Shown: positions 1-17,043 of the stretch, in pieces
How the letters are laid out: each line of letters opens with the position of its first letter
Position numbering within the stretch: the stretch's first letter is position 1
DNA from: Urophycis tenuis
Taxonomy: Eukaryota > Chordata > Actinopteri > Gadiformes > Phycidae
Reading direction: 5' to 3'
NCBI GenBank assembly: GCA_036785325.1
Contig: JAXIVH010000002.1
Location: forward strand, 3,084,889-3,148,888
Length of the DNA: 64,000 bases
Program-made: the position numbers and the translations under genes
The notes under the pieces: generated by a model
Database searches by the model: none
What the model was told of the DNA's origin: nothing
Seen by the model: the letters and a program-made list of their open reading frames with translations, nothing else

Positions 1-1308
1 TTATTTAATTTACAATGTGGTCTGTTTTGTTGGGCCTTTGAAGATGAGCTTATATTTAAGTGTCACATGACTTGTCTGGCGTGTGTTTAATGGTGGCTTG
101 TGTTTTTCTCTTTGCTTTCTTTGTACCTTTTCAACTTTGATCTGAAAGCGACCCAAACACATTTCACGAGTCCTACTAAGACGTATTGAACTGGGCTTGT
201 CCCACCTGACAGCCGTGCGGCCCCACCACCACAGGTCCCCCTGAGGTCCGGTTCATGAGACTGTCCGTGGGGCTGTTTTGCTTCTAGGGCCTTCGCTAAA
301 ACAATAGCTTATTGGGCCCCCCCCCCGCCGCCCCCTTCTAGGTTAGACATAAGGATGATGTCATCATTCGTTGATAAAATAAAAACCCTCTAGGCCTCTG
401 TGTCTTTCTTTTGCTCCAAATAATTTGAGATAGTCCGCATATTTTTCCTTTTAGGCGGTCATGTAAAATGATTTGCTGCCGACAAATAAAAGACGAACAG
501 TGTTGAACACTATACCCGGCTTTTTGACTTTTTATCAACATGACATCGGCCGGGCCTTTGTTGCGTTGGTGTGGGATTTCAACACGGTCCATTTTATTTG
601 TGACTAACTAGGTTGGCCAGATGCATGCGAGGATGTCCCTGGCTGTCTGCTCCTTTTCATTCATCAGTGTCCAGCTCTGCTTTCGCTGACTATGAGGCTC
701 GGAGTCCTGCAAGCACAATACATCACAAGCACGCAGGTAGCACAGTGGGCCAAGTGGTGGGGATTTTTGTCACATGACCCACATTTACTAATGAGGTGAC
801 CCAGCTTGAAGAGGAATAGTGCTTTTAATGATGAAGCACATCGCCGTACCCCTCCGGCAGGCCTTGTGTTTGCACATTTTGTATTTGTATTTCATTTACA
901 TGTAACATAATATCACACTTACATTTATCCACGCAGTCTCTGGCATGTTGACATATAATGGTAGATGATCTGTAGCTGGTTGCAGAAGCAACATGTAAAT
1001 GCTGAAGCAGATAGGCAACATTATTCACATAGATTAATAAAACTATAGATATATACTATATGTAGACAAAAAATAAACATGTTTATTTATGATGTTTAAG
1101 TATGATGAAACAACAAAGTATGATTAAAAAAAAAATCCATTTTAGAAATGGCATAAAAAGAAGAATATCTATATGGCCCACTATATGAAATATGCGTAGT
1201 CCTAAGTAAAAAGTGGCTCACGAAAATACCAACATAAAACCCTTCTTACCCAGTCTATATTATCCATAGATATTATCCCACTCTTTCAATATCGCTTCCG
1301 CTTCGAGG
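1..1308. other. Upstream spacer, no gene recognised
   Basis: AT-rich sequence with scattered short open frames that resemble no known protein. There is a C-rich tract near 319-333 and A-rich stretches around 1060-1140. It could hold the 3' UTR of a neighbour beyond the window edge, but I see no exon and no convincing polyadenylation context. Confidence 0.5.
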
Positions 1309-1331
1309 TGACGTCACGATGCCCGACGTCA
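1309..1331 (+). promoter_or_regulatory. CRE motifs at the TMEM222 start
   Basis: A perfect palindromic cAMP-response element, TGACGTCA, lies at 1309-1316. A second CRE-like core, CGACGTCA, lies at 1324-1331. Both flank the possible TMEM222 start codons at 1319 and 1355, so they probably sit in the core promoter or 5' UTR. CREB/ATF binding is inferred from the motif only. Confidence 0.5.
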
Positions 1332-1354
1332 CCAGCTGTCAAAACCCTGACGTG

Positions 1355-3601
<2,247 letters not shown>

Positions 3602-4390
3602 TAATTCCCAAGGACCGGAATATGGAGGAAATATAGACTTTATTACCATCGGCGGTCCAACAGAGATTCCCTTCTCATTGGACTGGTCTTCAACACACTA
3701 CGCCTCATTACCTTCAGCTTTGAGTTGCCTTCGAGTCATTCTGAATGACGTCATGAAATGATACAGCTCATAGCTCCGAATACCCTCACATGTTAATGGG
3801 TGTATGAACCTTCTTTATCAGATATTTCAAACGATCAAAGGACTAAAATAAAGCAGGGGGTTGCAATTGGCTTCATCTTATACGTATATCCGACTCACAA
3901 AATATCTTTTGAGATAGATTTTCCTGTTTGGTTTAAATCCCCACCATTTTCCAGATATTATTTGAATGTGTGTGTATAGTATATACATTAATTATTTCCA
4001 TGTAGTTGTTGTTTTTTTTTAATTATGGAATGATTTGCAGTGTGTAGATTTTGTATATTTATTAAGATAAATAATTTCAAAAATGTACATTATTTCAAGT
4101 CTTTTCTGCATGGCCCTGGCTGTCAAAGTGTGGATCAGAGTGCCCCTGTTTTCGCTGTAGCTTTAAGAGAGCCAAGGGGCTGCAGTGGTCCTCCAATATT
4201 GTGTGTGTGTGTGTGTGTGTGTGTGCGTGCGTGCGATGAACGACCATCCACCGTCACTGGAAGCCCTAGTCCCACAGAGGCACACAGAGGAGGAACACAC
4301 TGGCTGTCTGGACCGAAGAAGCCATATCAGGGTATCAGCATCTTCATCGGCTTTTTTCTGCTCTTTGCTGGGAAAAGTTCCTCCCACCTC
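3602..4390. other. TMEM222 3' UTR and spacer
   Basis: Probable TMEM222 3' UTR with a polyadenylation signal AATAAA at 3847-3852, about 250 bases after the stop. The spacer to the next gene includes a (GT)n tract at about 4199-4235. The 5' UTR of the LRR gene must lie here or in unrecognised upstream exons. Confidence 0.6.
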
Positions 4391-5943
4391 ATGGCTATCA
4401 ACGTAGACATGCATATGTTTATGTTTTGTGTACTCTCCTTCTTTGTCACACCATACCAGTGCCTGGGGTGTCATTTTGGCTGTACATGTTCTGCAGCCAC
4501 CAACACAGTGAAATGTGTTTCTAGAGATCTGCGCGCCGTGCCACTAAGTATTCCAGGATATGCGAGGACACTTATCGTCACAGGGAACCACATACACCAG
4601 ATTGGACCGGATTCATTCCCGGAGATGGAAAATGTCACCAACATCTGTTTGAGCAATAACAGGTGAGAACATTTTGTTATCAATGCTTGGCTCTATTTGA
4701 CACGTTTTCTCTTTCTTTGTTTTTGTTTATCTGGGGTACTGAATTCTGATTTTTCTTCATCTTATAAACAATGAAGAAGCACGCCTGTGTGAATGTGTCT
4801 TACTTAACCCGTACTAAACATATATTTAATTTTTAAACATATATTTATATTTTTGTGCTTCTAGATTTGCTTTGAACTTGCATCAAAAAAAAAAAAAAGT
4901 GAATTTAAAAACACCAAAAAAGTTCCAACTCAGTAACGTAAAGAGGGATGATCTCTCCCAGGATCACGGCGGTGGGCTCCCACACCTTCTCCTCCATGAC
5001 CAGCCTGCGCTCCCTGGACCTCAGCAGCAACCCCCTGGCCCTCATCCACCCGGAGGCCCTCAGCATCCCGGGCAGCCCCCTGCTGGAGCTCAACCTCAGC
5101 CGCTCGCTGTACAACAGCACCTCCCTGACCGACCTCACCACCGCCATGCGCTGGGGCGGACTCGCCGGCCTGCTGCGCCTGGACCTCTCCGGGAACCGCC
5201 TCACCCTGCTGGCGCCGGCCACGTTCTCCCACCTCCCCAGCCTGCGGCACCTCCTCCTGCCCCGCAACTCCTTGGCGTCCGTCTACAACGGCACCTTCTC
5301 TGGCCTGCGGCGGCTGGAGCTGCTGGACCTGAGCCACAACGCCTTCAGGACGTTCCGGGCCGAGGCCCTGGAGGAGCTCCGGGGGCTGGGGAAGGCCCAC
5401 TTCCGGCTGGGTCGGAACCCTTACCACTGCTCTTGTGAGATCCGGCACTTTGCGGCGTGGCTCAACGGCTCGGCGGGCGCCCGGGTGTCGGACCCCGAGG
5501 ACGTGCGGTGCGCCTCGCCGCGATGGCTGCAGGACGCGCGCCCAGAGGACGCCGGGGCGCGGGCCACGGGCTGCGGCGGCGCCCCGGCCCGCCAGGAGGT
5601 GGCCGAGCCTTCGCTGCAGACGTCCTACGTGTTGCTGGGCCTGGTGCTGGGCTTCGTGGGCCTGATCTTCCTGCTGGTCCTCTACCTCAATCGCAAAGGC
5701 ATGAGGAGGTGGATGACGGAGACGAGGGAGGCCTGTCGAGACGTGCTGGCCGGGTACCACTACCGCTACGAGATCGACTCCGACCCCCGGCGCGGGCACC
5801 TGTCGTCGGCCGCCGACGGCGCCGGGGGCAGGCGTTTTGGATCGGCGCCGTCGACCCGGCCGCCCGCTGACACGTGCGTCGGCGCCCAGATGCCCGCGGA
5901 TACGGAGCTCAAGCAGGTGGAGACGTCGGCACCTGGGAACTGA
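4391..5943 (+). CDS. Trophoblast glycoprotein (5T4/WAIF1)-like LRR membrane protein
   Basis: Two coding exons, 4391-4662 and 4962-5943 (phase 2, GT-AG), giving 417 residues against about 420 for human TPBG. A signal peptide (residues 7-26, starting MHMFMFCVL) is followed by a cysteine-rich LRR N-cap (CHFGCTCSAATNTVKC). Leucine-rich repeats follow (LRSLDLSSNPL, LLRLDLSGNRL, LRHLLLPRNSL, LELLDLSHNAF), then an LRR C-cap (NPYHCSCEIRHFAAWL). One membrane helix lies at about 313-335 and is followed by the family-diagnostic tail LVLYLNRKG with GYHYRYEIDSDPR. Several N-x-S/T sites fit an extracellular glycoprotein. TPBG proteins act at the plasma membrane and dampen Wnt/LRP6 signalling; that role here is inferred. 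The start at 4391 gives the signal peptide; ATGs at 4409, 4415 and 4421 are alternatives. Which TPBG paralogue this is cannot be decided by eye, so no symbol is given. Confidence 0.9.
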
Positions 5944-6386
5944 GTGAAGGGAAATGTGCACGACGGTTGATGTGAATGTACTGTATCTGAGCTCTTGATT
6001 TTTGAGCTGATCTTTATTGTAATATGGAAAAAAATATGATTCATCCTGGACATACCTGATTTATTTGATGGCACGACAGCGATGTATTAATCCAGAGGAA
6101 AGGATGAGTGATCTGTATTTACAGTAGCTCTTTACTATAGTAAAAAAATTGAGGATAGAAATATACATGTTTACTTATTTGCATGAATGAAGCATTAAAT
6201 GCATTAAAAGTATTTTTTATCGAATGTAAGTGGGTGTTTTTGTATTTAAATATTAATGTACATACATGATGTTTCTTCATGCAGTTCATGTTACAATAAC
6301 TTTATTTGGCCTACTTGTACACAAACCCAACTAGAAATAAGTCACTATTACCCCCTTTGCGTGATATTTGTGTCGTTTTGGTGTAC

Positions 6387-6392
6387 AATAAA
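6387..6392 (+). terminator. Polyadenylation signal of the TPBG-like gene
   Basis: AATAAA, 444 bases after the stop codon. Earlier ATTAAA variants near 6193 and 6203 are alternatives. Sequence from 5944 to here is the likely 3' UTR. Confidence 0.5.
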
Positions 6393-6675
6393 AGCTGTAT
6401 TTGTCGCTCGCATCTTACCCCTTATTCTGCTGGTAAGTGTCAGAATGCCACAACTCAAAAGCTGGTGGGGAAAGCAATTCCTCACGTCCCATCAGTGTAC
6501 ATCTGGTGTCTCATTCGTGTATATAAATATACATCTTGTTATTCTACTTCTCACTTCTTCTTCTCACGGCGTCTTTTGCGCACACGCCACCGAGTGAACG
6601 CGCGCCGTGGAACGAGCCAATCGGCGACGCGCTTTGATTTTGGACTTTTTTCCTTCTAATTCACATCCGGCAGCA

Positions 6676-7034
6676 TGACGTCACGATTTACCTGTGGGTG
6701 GGTGGAGGGTTTTGGAATTAGCTGTAGCCGCAGGTAATAACCCAGCACTGGAAAGACTCGGGAACGCAACGCTGTGGTGTGGAATTAACCGAAAAAGGAC
6801 GCAACATAATAATCGGAACCGGTGGTTCGGTTGGTCGGGTCAACTCTTTGTGGAGGGCTGCTCGGAAAGAGCCTCACAATCCGGCTGGTCGAATGCTTTC
6901 TGTTTTCTAAGATCGAGAGAGGGAGAGAGAGAGAGAGAGACAGAGAGAGAGAAGTTTGTCTTTGAGACTTCCGCGGTCTCTTGGTCGCTGCTTAAGTTAT
7001 CCGGGCAAAACAATCCAGACTTTCCCGCATATGC
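6676..7034 (+). promoter_or_regulatory. KDF1 promoter and 5' noncoding exon
   Basis: A perfect CRE (TGACGTCA) at 6676-6683 precedes a region with a (GA)n patch at 6914-6951. It ends at a strong splice donor, GTAAGT, at 7035. An acceptor (CACCAG) ends at 7378, 20 bases before the KDF1 start codon. I read this as a noncoding first exon whose 5' end is unknown. The open frame across it resembles no protein. Confidence 0.45.
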
Positions 7035-7398
7035 GGTAAGTTTAAGTGTGCGAGAAACTAAGAAACTGTTTAGCCTGTTTATTACGCGACGCGATTTTTG
7101 TCCGCGTCCTTAGATGTGCGCCGAACAATAGCTTTCTGGGTGCGACAAGTGAACCAAATGATCATCAGGGCATCCATCAACGAAGTCTTACTGGTGTATC
7201 TGAACTAATTAGGTCTTTAATGCTACTGTTTCGGTGCCGAGGTGTTAGAAGTGTTGACAAGCGTTAGTCACATCCACTTTGTCTGCCCGTGTGAACGGCT
7301 ACTTTGGGAATGTGAGTCTGCTGCAGGTCTAAGGGGAGGTCTCTGCCTGATTATAACTTGACCCTCTCACACCACCAGCTCCTAGGCACTCTTGCGCC

Positions 7399-10544
<3,146 letters not shown>

Positions 10545-10971
10545 GGGGGGCCCCTCCTCTCGCTGACGTTGTTTTAACCTTTAACTTTGCCCCGCGGATG
10601 TTCGTCAGCGCGCCGAGGATGCTGGCGGCGGCGGCGGCGTGCGCGTCCACACGGCCCTCCAAAAACCTCTTGATAGTATTCCGTGAATGGACCCTTTTTT
10701 TTTTTTCCCCTATGTGTATACTATGATTCAAGTTTTTTGTTTTGTTTTTAATGCAAGTGGTGAAATCCACTCCCTAGAGCAAAAGACACGTGGCTTCACG
10801 CCACCTCCGGTTAGGATGTGTCCTTGGGGTCGTAGGTTCGAGTCCTTTTTTATACGGGGGGGGTTTGATGATCACTTTTTCCGTCTGGAGCGTATTTTCT
10901 ATCGAGACAGTTCAAGCACATGACTGGAAGCCATACTTTGTACATAAAGTCCATTTTTTTACCAGAATAAA
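10545..10971 (+). other. KDF1 3' UTR with polyadenylation signal
   Basis: The sequence after the KDF1 stop ends in AATAAA at 10966-10971. It contains a tRNA-type B-box, GGTTCGAGTCC, at 10835-10845 followed directly by six T (10846-10851), which looks like a decayed tRNA or SINE tail. Confidence 0.5.
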
Positions 10972-11238
10972 AAAGAAATGTATATAACCAATGCTTTTTT
11001 ATATATGAGACAGAACTTTATTGTTCACAGGTGTTGATATTGAGGTTGTTGATGTTGACGCCGTACAAAGAGAAAATGTTGTACCCGATCAAATAAACAA
11101 AAAGTATAACTATGTGTCTCGCACGTTGATAATGAAAGTATTTTTCACGAGCTAACCCCAAGGGAACAGACTCCCTGTGCTTCAAGTCTCTTAAAGCCAA
11201 CACTTGTCCTTTCTTCAGCTGCCTTTTTGTTATTTTCT

Positions 11239-11288
<50 letters not shown>

Positions 11289-13172
11289 AGGCCGTCCCCT
11301 TAACGTTGCTTCAGAGTAGACTTCCACAAGCGCTGCTAGACTGCTCTCCCCTGGATCCCCGAGCCACGCCAGACTTCTTCCGCCCTGAGTTGGAGGAAGA
11401 ACTCGTTTGGCTGGTTCTGACAAAGGAAAGGAAATAAAATCCTGGGGTTTGTCTCTGTAAAAGAAAGACGGTAGAAAAATAACCTTATTATAAGGCCATT
11501 TATTTTGATATCCCGAAGCAGTGAGTCTAACCAGTTGAGAAGTACGTGAGAGTTTCAAATGGGTTCATGATAGGAGAAGCATGGCTTCATCCCTTTAGTT
11601 CGTCAGGGTTGCCTTTGTATAGAAAATACTTTTTACTTCCAACATGAATGGATGAATGCATAGCATGGCATCCAGTTTTACCCATGTCTATATGACATCA
11701 GCATTTTGTACGTTGAATATGGCTGAGGTTGGAAAAATGTTAAGCAGCGACAATTCGAGGCAAAGGTTCTTGTTTGCGCACTCTTAAAAGCAGGGTGAAG
11801 GCTTGATTTCCTGAGTCCCCGAGCTCATGCCAACAAGTCTGCAACGATAACACAGTGGCCCTTCAGATCGATGGAAAGGCAGCCCTGCGTCTTTATGGTT
11901 GTGATCCACAGTAACCCTGAGGAACCTTATGCATCCCCCCCCCCCCCCAACCCCAGCACCACATTCCTGTTTTACCTGTTGCGATATCCTGCAGTCAGTC
12001 AGTGTCACAACATAGGTCTTACACTGCTGAACTCCAAAGAGTTGCACACTCTTAAGGTGCCCAAAAGAATCACGGCCGATTAACCAGGGTCGGAATGGGA
12101 TTAAAAAAAAAGAAAGAACTGTTCGTTTTTTCAAGGTGATGCATTTGATGCATTACCTTGGTGATCATTTTGTTGTTCTTTTTTGTCTTTCCTTTATGTC
12201 TTTATGTGTTATTTCTTAGTTTTGTGATCATGTTCATGCATTTGTATGCCTTGGTGCACAGAAAAGGAAATAATTTTTATTTCATATGCATGTGTGTCCA
12301 TAGTTTTGCTCCGAGGATTGTGGCTGCAGCCTTTAGAGGGGAACGACGTGGGGAACGACGACCACAAGATGGCGACAGAGTTCAACGGAAGAATTTGCTC
12401 CTGGTATTTGACACGAGAGGATAGATCACAAGCTTGGCCTCATTTTAAGAGAGTGAACAATATGAACCATACATGCAGTTACATATTTCATTCTATGCGC
12501 ATATGTTTTTGAATATAGACAAATCCATTGGACATAGACAGAAAGTGAAACCCAACAAGAACCAGTGGTTGCGGCTTTTATTCGCCATATGTGATCCGAA
12601 ACTGTGTCATTGACCCAATTGGATGAGGAAAGGGGTTCACAGCTGCGCGTCTTTGATACAAGCTGCACATATGTGTCGGAGACATGCTCCATATTGTGGG
12701 TTTACTTTCTTCTATTTTTAGGATTCAGTTATATATATCATGTTTTAAGTTTCCATTTGACTAATATATTGTAGTAGGCTATATGTGATTATTACAGTAT
12801 TTCATAGTTTTTACTCTGCTACACAAAACATTGGGTTCCCACAGTTATAGGCGAAACAGGAAGTTTTTAGTGTAAAAAATATATATTTATTTGAAGAAAA
12901 ACATCTTGAAAAAAGTATTTACAACATTCATGAACCAAATTCTACTCCAAATCCCAAGGCGTGTCAGTTATGGAATCTAGTCTCGCCCACAATCTTCAAA
13001 GTTTGCCACTATTGATCGCAATTTATTAAATCAATAAAAGACATGTTCAGTGACCTGACGTCGAATGTAAATATGACCAAATCCGTGGTTGTTTGCAAAC
13101 ATCGCAATGCAAAAAAACAAACAAACACTTCTTCAACGTGACAGACGTGCATGTTCGCCGTTGTAAGGAACG
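10972..13172. other. Spacer between KDF1 and NR0B2
   Basis: No gene recognised. It contains (AC)n at about 11238-11286, a C-run at 11936-11948 and AT-rich sequence from about 12680 to 13040. The two flanking genes converge here, so both 3' ends fall in or next to this stretch. Confidence 0.55.
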
Positions 13173-13178
13173 TTTATT
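13173..13178 (-). terminator. Polyadenylation signal of NR0B2
   Basis: AATAAA on the minus strand, only 33 bases after the stop codon. This implies a very short 3' UTR unless a signal further downstream is used. Confidence 0.4.
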
Positions 13179-13210
13179 GACTGCCAGGGCATTTCTCCGT
13201 TTCGCCGTCG

Positions 13211-14108
13211 TCATCGACACAGGAGCATGTCCACCAGCAGCTCCACCAGATCGGCCTGGCCAATCACGGGCCGGAAGAACAGCTGGGTGAGGAGCGCGGG
13301 CGTGATGGTTTGCAGCGTGGACGCCGCCAGCAGGATGCGCGCGAAGCGTCCGTGGTCGTCCGGGTGGAGGGGCTGCACCACCTCCCTCAGAGCCTGTTGA
13401 GCCTCCTGCTGCAGACCTTCGATGAAGAGAGCGGCGTTCAATCCTGGCACGTCTGTCGGAGATACGGGAGGAGAGATAAATGAGCGGGGGGGGGGGGGTC
13501 AAACACGTGGGTTCCCTGAACATCGAGATTTGACGTGTCATTTGTCCATGAGTTCAGTGTGAACACTTACCGGGGTTGAATATCAGGGTCCCTTTCAAGT
13601 ATGCGTACTCCTTCGGACTCAAATCCAAACTCTCAAACCTCTTGAGGCAGGACAGGAGTTTGCTGACACCAGCCAAGGTCGGCTGCTCTCTCTCCGCGTC
13701 CAATCTCTCCGGACAGTTCAGCAGAATCTTCTTCAGCATGCTGTCCGCCGGCGTGTCGGTCACCTCGAAGCGGACCCCCTCCTGGGCCAGACCCAAGATG
13801 AACAGCGGCGCCCAGCACTTCTGGAGCAGGGAAAACTGATCGCTCGGCGGTAGCTGGTTGAACGCCGGCAGGTTCTTCATGAAGTGAACGGTTTTAACCA
13901 GCACCGCCGAGGCTTCCTGACAGGACTTTGAGGGCTTCTTCAGGCACACGCGCCGTCGCCTGTCGCAGTTGCACGGGTGCGGGAACAGGCTGTGGTCCAG
14001 GTTGCTCTGCCGCAGGTCCCGCCTGTAATCCATCTGGCTGAGGATGTTGTACAGGATGGCGTTGGCGCTCCTGTCTCTGTGTGCGGAACACGGGCACGCG
14101 GTATCCAT
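13211..14108 (-). CDS. nr0b2: Small heterodimer partner (orphan nuclear receptor SHP)
   Basis: Two coding exons on the minus strand, 14108-13571 and 13452-13211, joined in phase 1, giving 259 residues (human 257). The protein is a ligand-binding-domain fold with no zinc-finger DNA-binding domain, as in the NR0B group. Landmarks: ILYNILSQ near the N terminus, an LXXLL-like helix; KTVHFMKNLPAFNQLPPSDQ; LLQKCWAPLFILGLAQEGV; LKKILLNCPE; the LBD signature LSPKEYAYLKGTLIFNP at the exon junction; and FFRPVIGQADLVELLVDMLLCR at the end. SHP represses other nuclear receptors (LRH-1, HNF4, LXR) and closes bile-acid feedback downstream of FXR. The start at 14108 (MDTACPC) resembles the human MSTSQPGACPC; an upstream in-frame ATG at 14171 lies too close to the TATA box to be a likely start. 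The gene is opposite in orientation to all its neighbours. Confidence 0.96.
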
Positions 14109-14206
14109 GTTCTCTGCCTCTCTCTCGCGGTTCGCCTGCAGATCTAGTGGAGAGAGATGCTCCTGGAACACGTCTGCCCTTCTCAGAGTCCTTCGCTGTA
14201 CCTCCT

Positions 14207-14242
14207 TATTTATAAGGCCGGCCCACTCACGCTGGACCTTGA
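14207..14242 (-). promoter_or_regulatory. NR0B2 core promoter: TATA box and LRH-1-like site
   Basis: On the minus strand, TATAAATA lies at 14214-14207 and TCAAGGTCC at 14242-14234, about 20 bases further upstream. TCAAGGTCC differs from the NR5A (LRH-1/SF-1) consensus YCAAGGYCA at the last base. LRH-1 sites in the proximal SHP promoter are well known in mammals. The expected transcription start is about 14180. Confidence 0.6.
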
Positions 14243-14552
14243 CTTGTCAATACTGCGCACGGGGAAAACAACTACGCGCAGCGCCGTGCTACCGATGGCC
14301 CGGTCATGCTGGTGCCTTATCGCTGGAGAGGAACTAATGAAGTAATCCCTGTGAACCTAAGGGGGGGGGGGGGGGGGGTTAGGCCTTATCTTTCATTCGT
14401 GTCATTAACCCAGGCCGTACCAAGCTACCAAGGACTGCGGAGGCAATCAACATCGTCTATGAACGGCGCCTTGCCAGCTCACACCTACGAGGTGTAATGA
14501 GGCAACACAGAGGGGGCATTGACCGACAGGCTGAATCCTTGAACAAGGGAGA

Positions 14553-14705
<153 letters not shown>

Positions 14706-16745
14706 TAGTAACAGACAAAAGGAGAAAATTTAAATTTTAAATAATATTAATTTGACACATTTCGATACCACAACAGATGTAGTTATAAGGAACAGCACTC
14801 TGGCCGGTTATCTCAGTGGTGCCTAGCACCGGGGTACCACGGTCCGATAAGCGGGGAACTTTATGGTTCCCCGAGTGTGACTCACATATACAGACACCAC
14901 GTCGTCATCAGACACTGCAGGGAACAAACAACAATAAAGCAGCAATTATTCCCCTTGATTACTACTCTTTCTTTTTTTTTTTTCTCAAAGAGGCGTGTGC
15001 GAAGGGCTGCCTGTGCCAAAGGGAGAGCGAGCCACCCACCACATGAGGCACTGAGTCAAGGCCAGTTCACCGGGTGAACGGCAGCAGTGACAACATTCAT
15101 GTCCCACAGACACAACTGGCAGCAGCAGCCGTTGAATGATTGGGACTCGTCCCCCGCTGTCAGAGTCCCCTCCACGCTGAGACAACTGTACACCGGTCCA
15201 CAGGAAGGGTTTTCATCTGTCGCCCCCTCACCCATCGCTTGATTATATGTTTAGAGAATTATAGTACAGCACAGTATGATGCCAACATACATACGTCATG
15301 CTACATACTACAACTACCTTGCCAGAAACACAGCCTAGAGCTGAGAAGATGGAGCATATCTATGTACGTGTGTATGCATGCGTGTATGAATGTATGTACA
15401 GTATGTATGTAAGTAAGTATGTATGTGTATTAATCACCTATTGGCTTTTACTGGGCTCCTCCAGAACAAGCACACAGGGTGGTGATGTTGCCAGATGGTT
15501 TATTGTAGAGGTTGAATATAATGGTAGAGACCAACGGCGATTCAAATTCTCATGCAGGAGATCTCCCTGAGTGTGTGTTGTTGTTGATTACTCAATGCAC
15601 AACAGGCGTGCAGCCTCACCCAGCCCCATATGAGGCTGCTTGAACCAGCCATCATCCACACACAGTCCACAGTATGTGTGTATGTACAGTATGTATGTAT
15701 GTATGTATGTATGTATGTATGTATGTATGTATGTATGTATGTCTGTATGTACAGTATGTATGTATGTATGTATGTATGTATGTATGTATGCATGCATGCA
15801 TGTATGTACAGTATGTATGTATGTATGTACCGGTATGTATGTATGTATGTATGCATGTACAGTATTTATGTATGTATGTACGTATGTACAGTATGTATGT
15901 ATGCTCTCATGCTCACATGTAATTATCTCCCACTGACCTATTGTACTCTCACAAGTCCTTCATCTGTAGTAACCTCAGCGTTGTGGTATGCTGACAGTTG
16001 TAAATGCTTGTGATAAGACGTGCATATTTATTGAGCCTGGGAGCAGGCAGAGACGGGCACGGAGGCCAGACACTTATCAACACACAGTAAAACGTATGAC
16101 ATGGCCTTCATTGCTACCCACTGATTTGCGACAGTTCAACGAACTGAAATGGGATGGTGGAGTATTATTGTGATCTTGTTATTTTTAATTCTGCGTTTTT
16201 TTTCTTCTTACAATAATAACAATAACAATAATAGCTTTTACTTTGAGTGCTTTTCAAGTCACACATACACTTTACATATATTTTAAAATAAACTATATAT
16301 CAAATAGAATTATTATTATTTAAAATAAATAAATAAATAAATAAAAATAAATAAATAATAATAATAATAATAATACATTTAGCCGACACTTTGTCAGAAG
16401 AGAAACATTTCATTGCAATACAGTAAGAAAGTCACCAGAACAAGTTTCATGCATTTCGATTGCTAATATAATTGTAATAATTACTGATAACTGAATTGTG
16501 GCTGATATGTTATTAGAATATGATATGTACATTATACATTTTGTTTTGTAAATATTATTATAACATTCATCTTGGTCGATTAATGCAATATTATTAGTAA
16601 TAATAATAATAACAAATGAAACTCTCTTTTGTAGGAATATGACCGTAGACGTTTTTAAAAGCCTGATTAGATTATACATTTTGCTTCCATAGCAAGTCTT
16701 TTACAGATATATTATACAACTTCCATTCTAGAGTTTTCCGTCGTT
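14706..16745. repeat. Repeat-rich spacer with (GTAT)n arrays
   Basis: Interrupted GTAT tetranucleotides run at 15360-15425 and 15672-15905, punctuated by GTACAGTATG. TAAA/TAA runs lie at about 16320-16375. No gene recognised. The predicted YIHT and YVCM peptides are products of the repeat. Confidence 0.85.
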
Positions 16746-17043
16746 TGACCTGCCTGGGTCACGCACGCGTCCACCCACCACAATCTCTAGTGGGGTTTCA
16801 GAGATGGAGATCAGGTTTGAGGGAACGTCACTTGGCCTTGAACCTGAAAAGGTTAGCGCAACGCAAAACAGTTCCACAGATGCCCCTCGCTGAGGTCATT
16901 GACCCGGCAGCACAAGTCAGAGCGCTTGTGAAAGCTTGCAGAAACAGCGGGGATCGCTTGTCTATGACTCTGCAGAGAGCAGCCTGTCCCTGTCCCGGCC
17001 ATGTGACCAACCGCTGGGTCATAAAGTGACCAGGTTAAGGTCA
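16746..17043. promoter_or_regulatory. Nuclear-receptor motif cluster upstream of NR0B2
   Basis: Within 300 bases: an everted pair, TGACCT with GGGTCA spaced by 4, at 16746-16761; a perfect NR5A site, TCAAGGCCA on the minus strand, at 16841-16833, which is also half of an imperfect DR-1; an inverted repeat IR-1, AGGTCA-T-TGACCC, at 16893-16905 (the FXR-RXR type, one mismatch); GGGTCA and TGACC spaced by 5 at 17016-17031; and TTAAGGTCA, an ERR-type site, at 17035-17043. NR0B2 starts 2.7 kb away, GPATCH3 about 0.85 kb away. The enhancer role is inferred from motif density. Confidence 0.5.

Noticed and set aside
4930..5961. 343-codon minus-strand frame opposite the TPBG-like exon
   Set aside because: Antisense shadow of GC-rich LRR codons.
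15542..16013. YIHT and YVCM repeat frames on both strands
   Set aside because: Translation of (GTAT)n repeats.
16745..17029. 94-codon plus-strand frame in the NR0B2-GPATCH3 gap
   Set aside because: No family resemblance and no splice or leader context; the same bases are better explained by the nuclear-receptor motif cluster.
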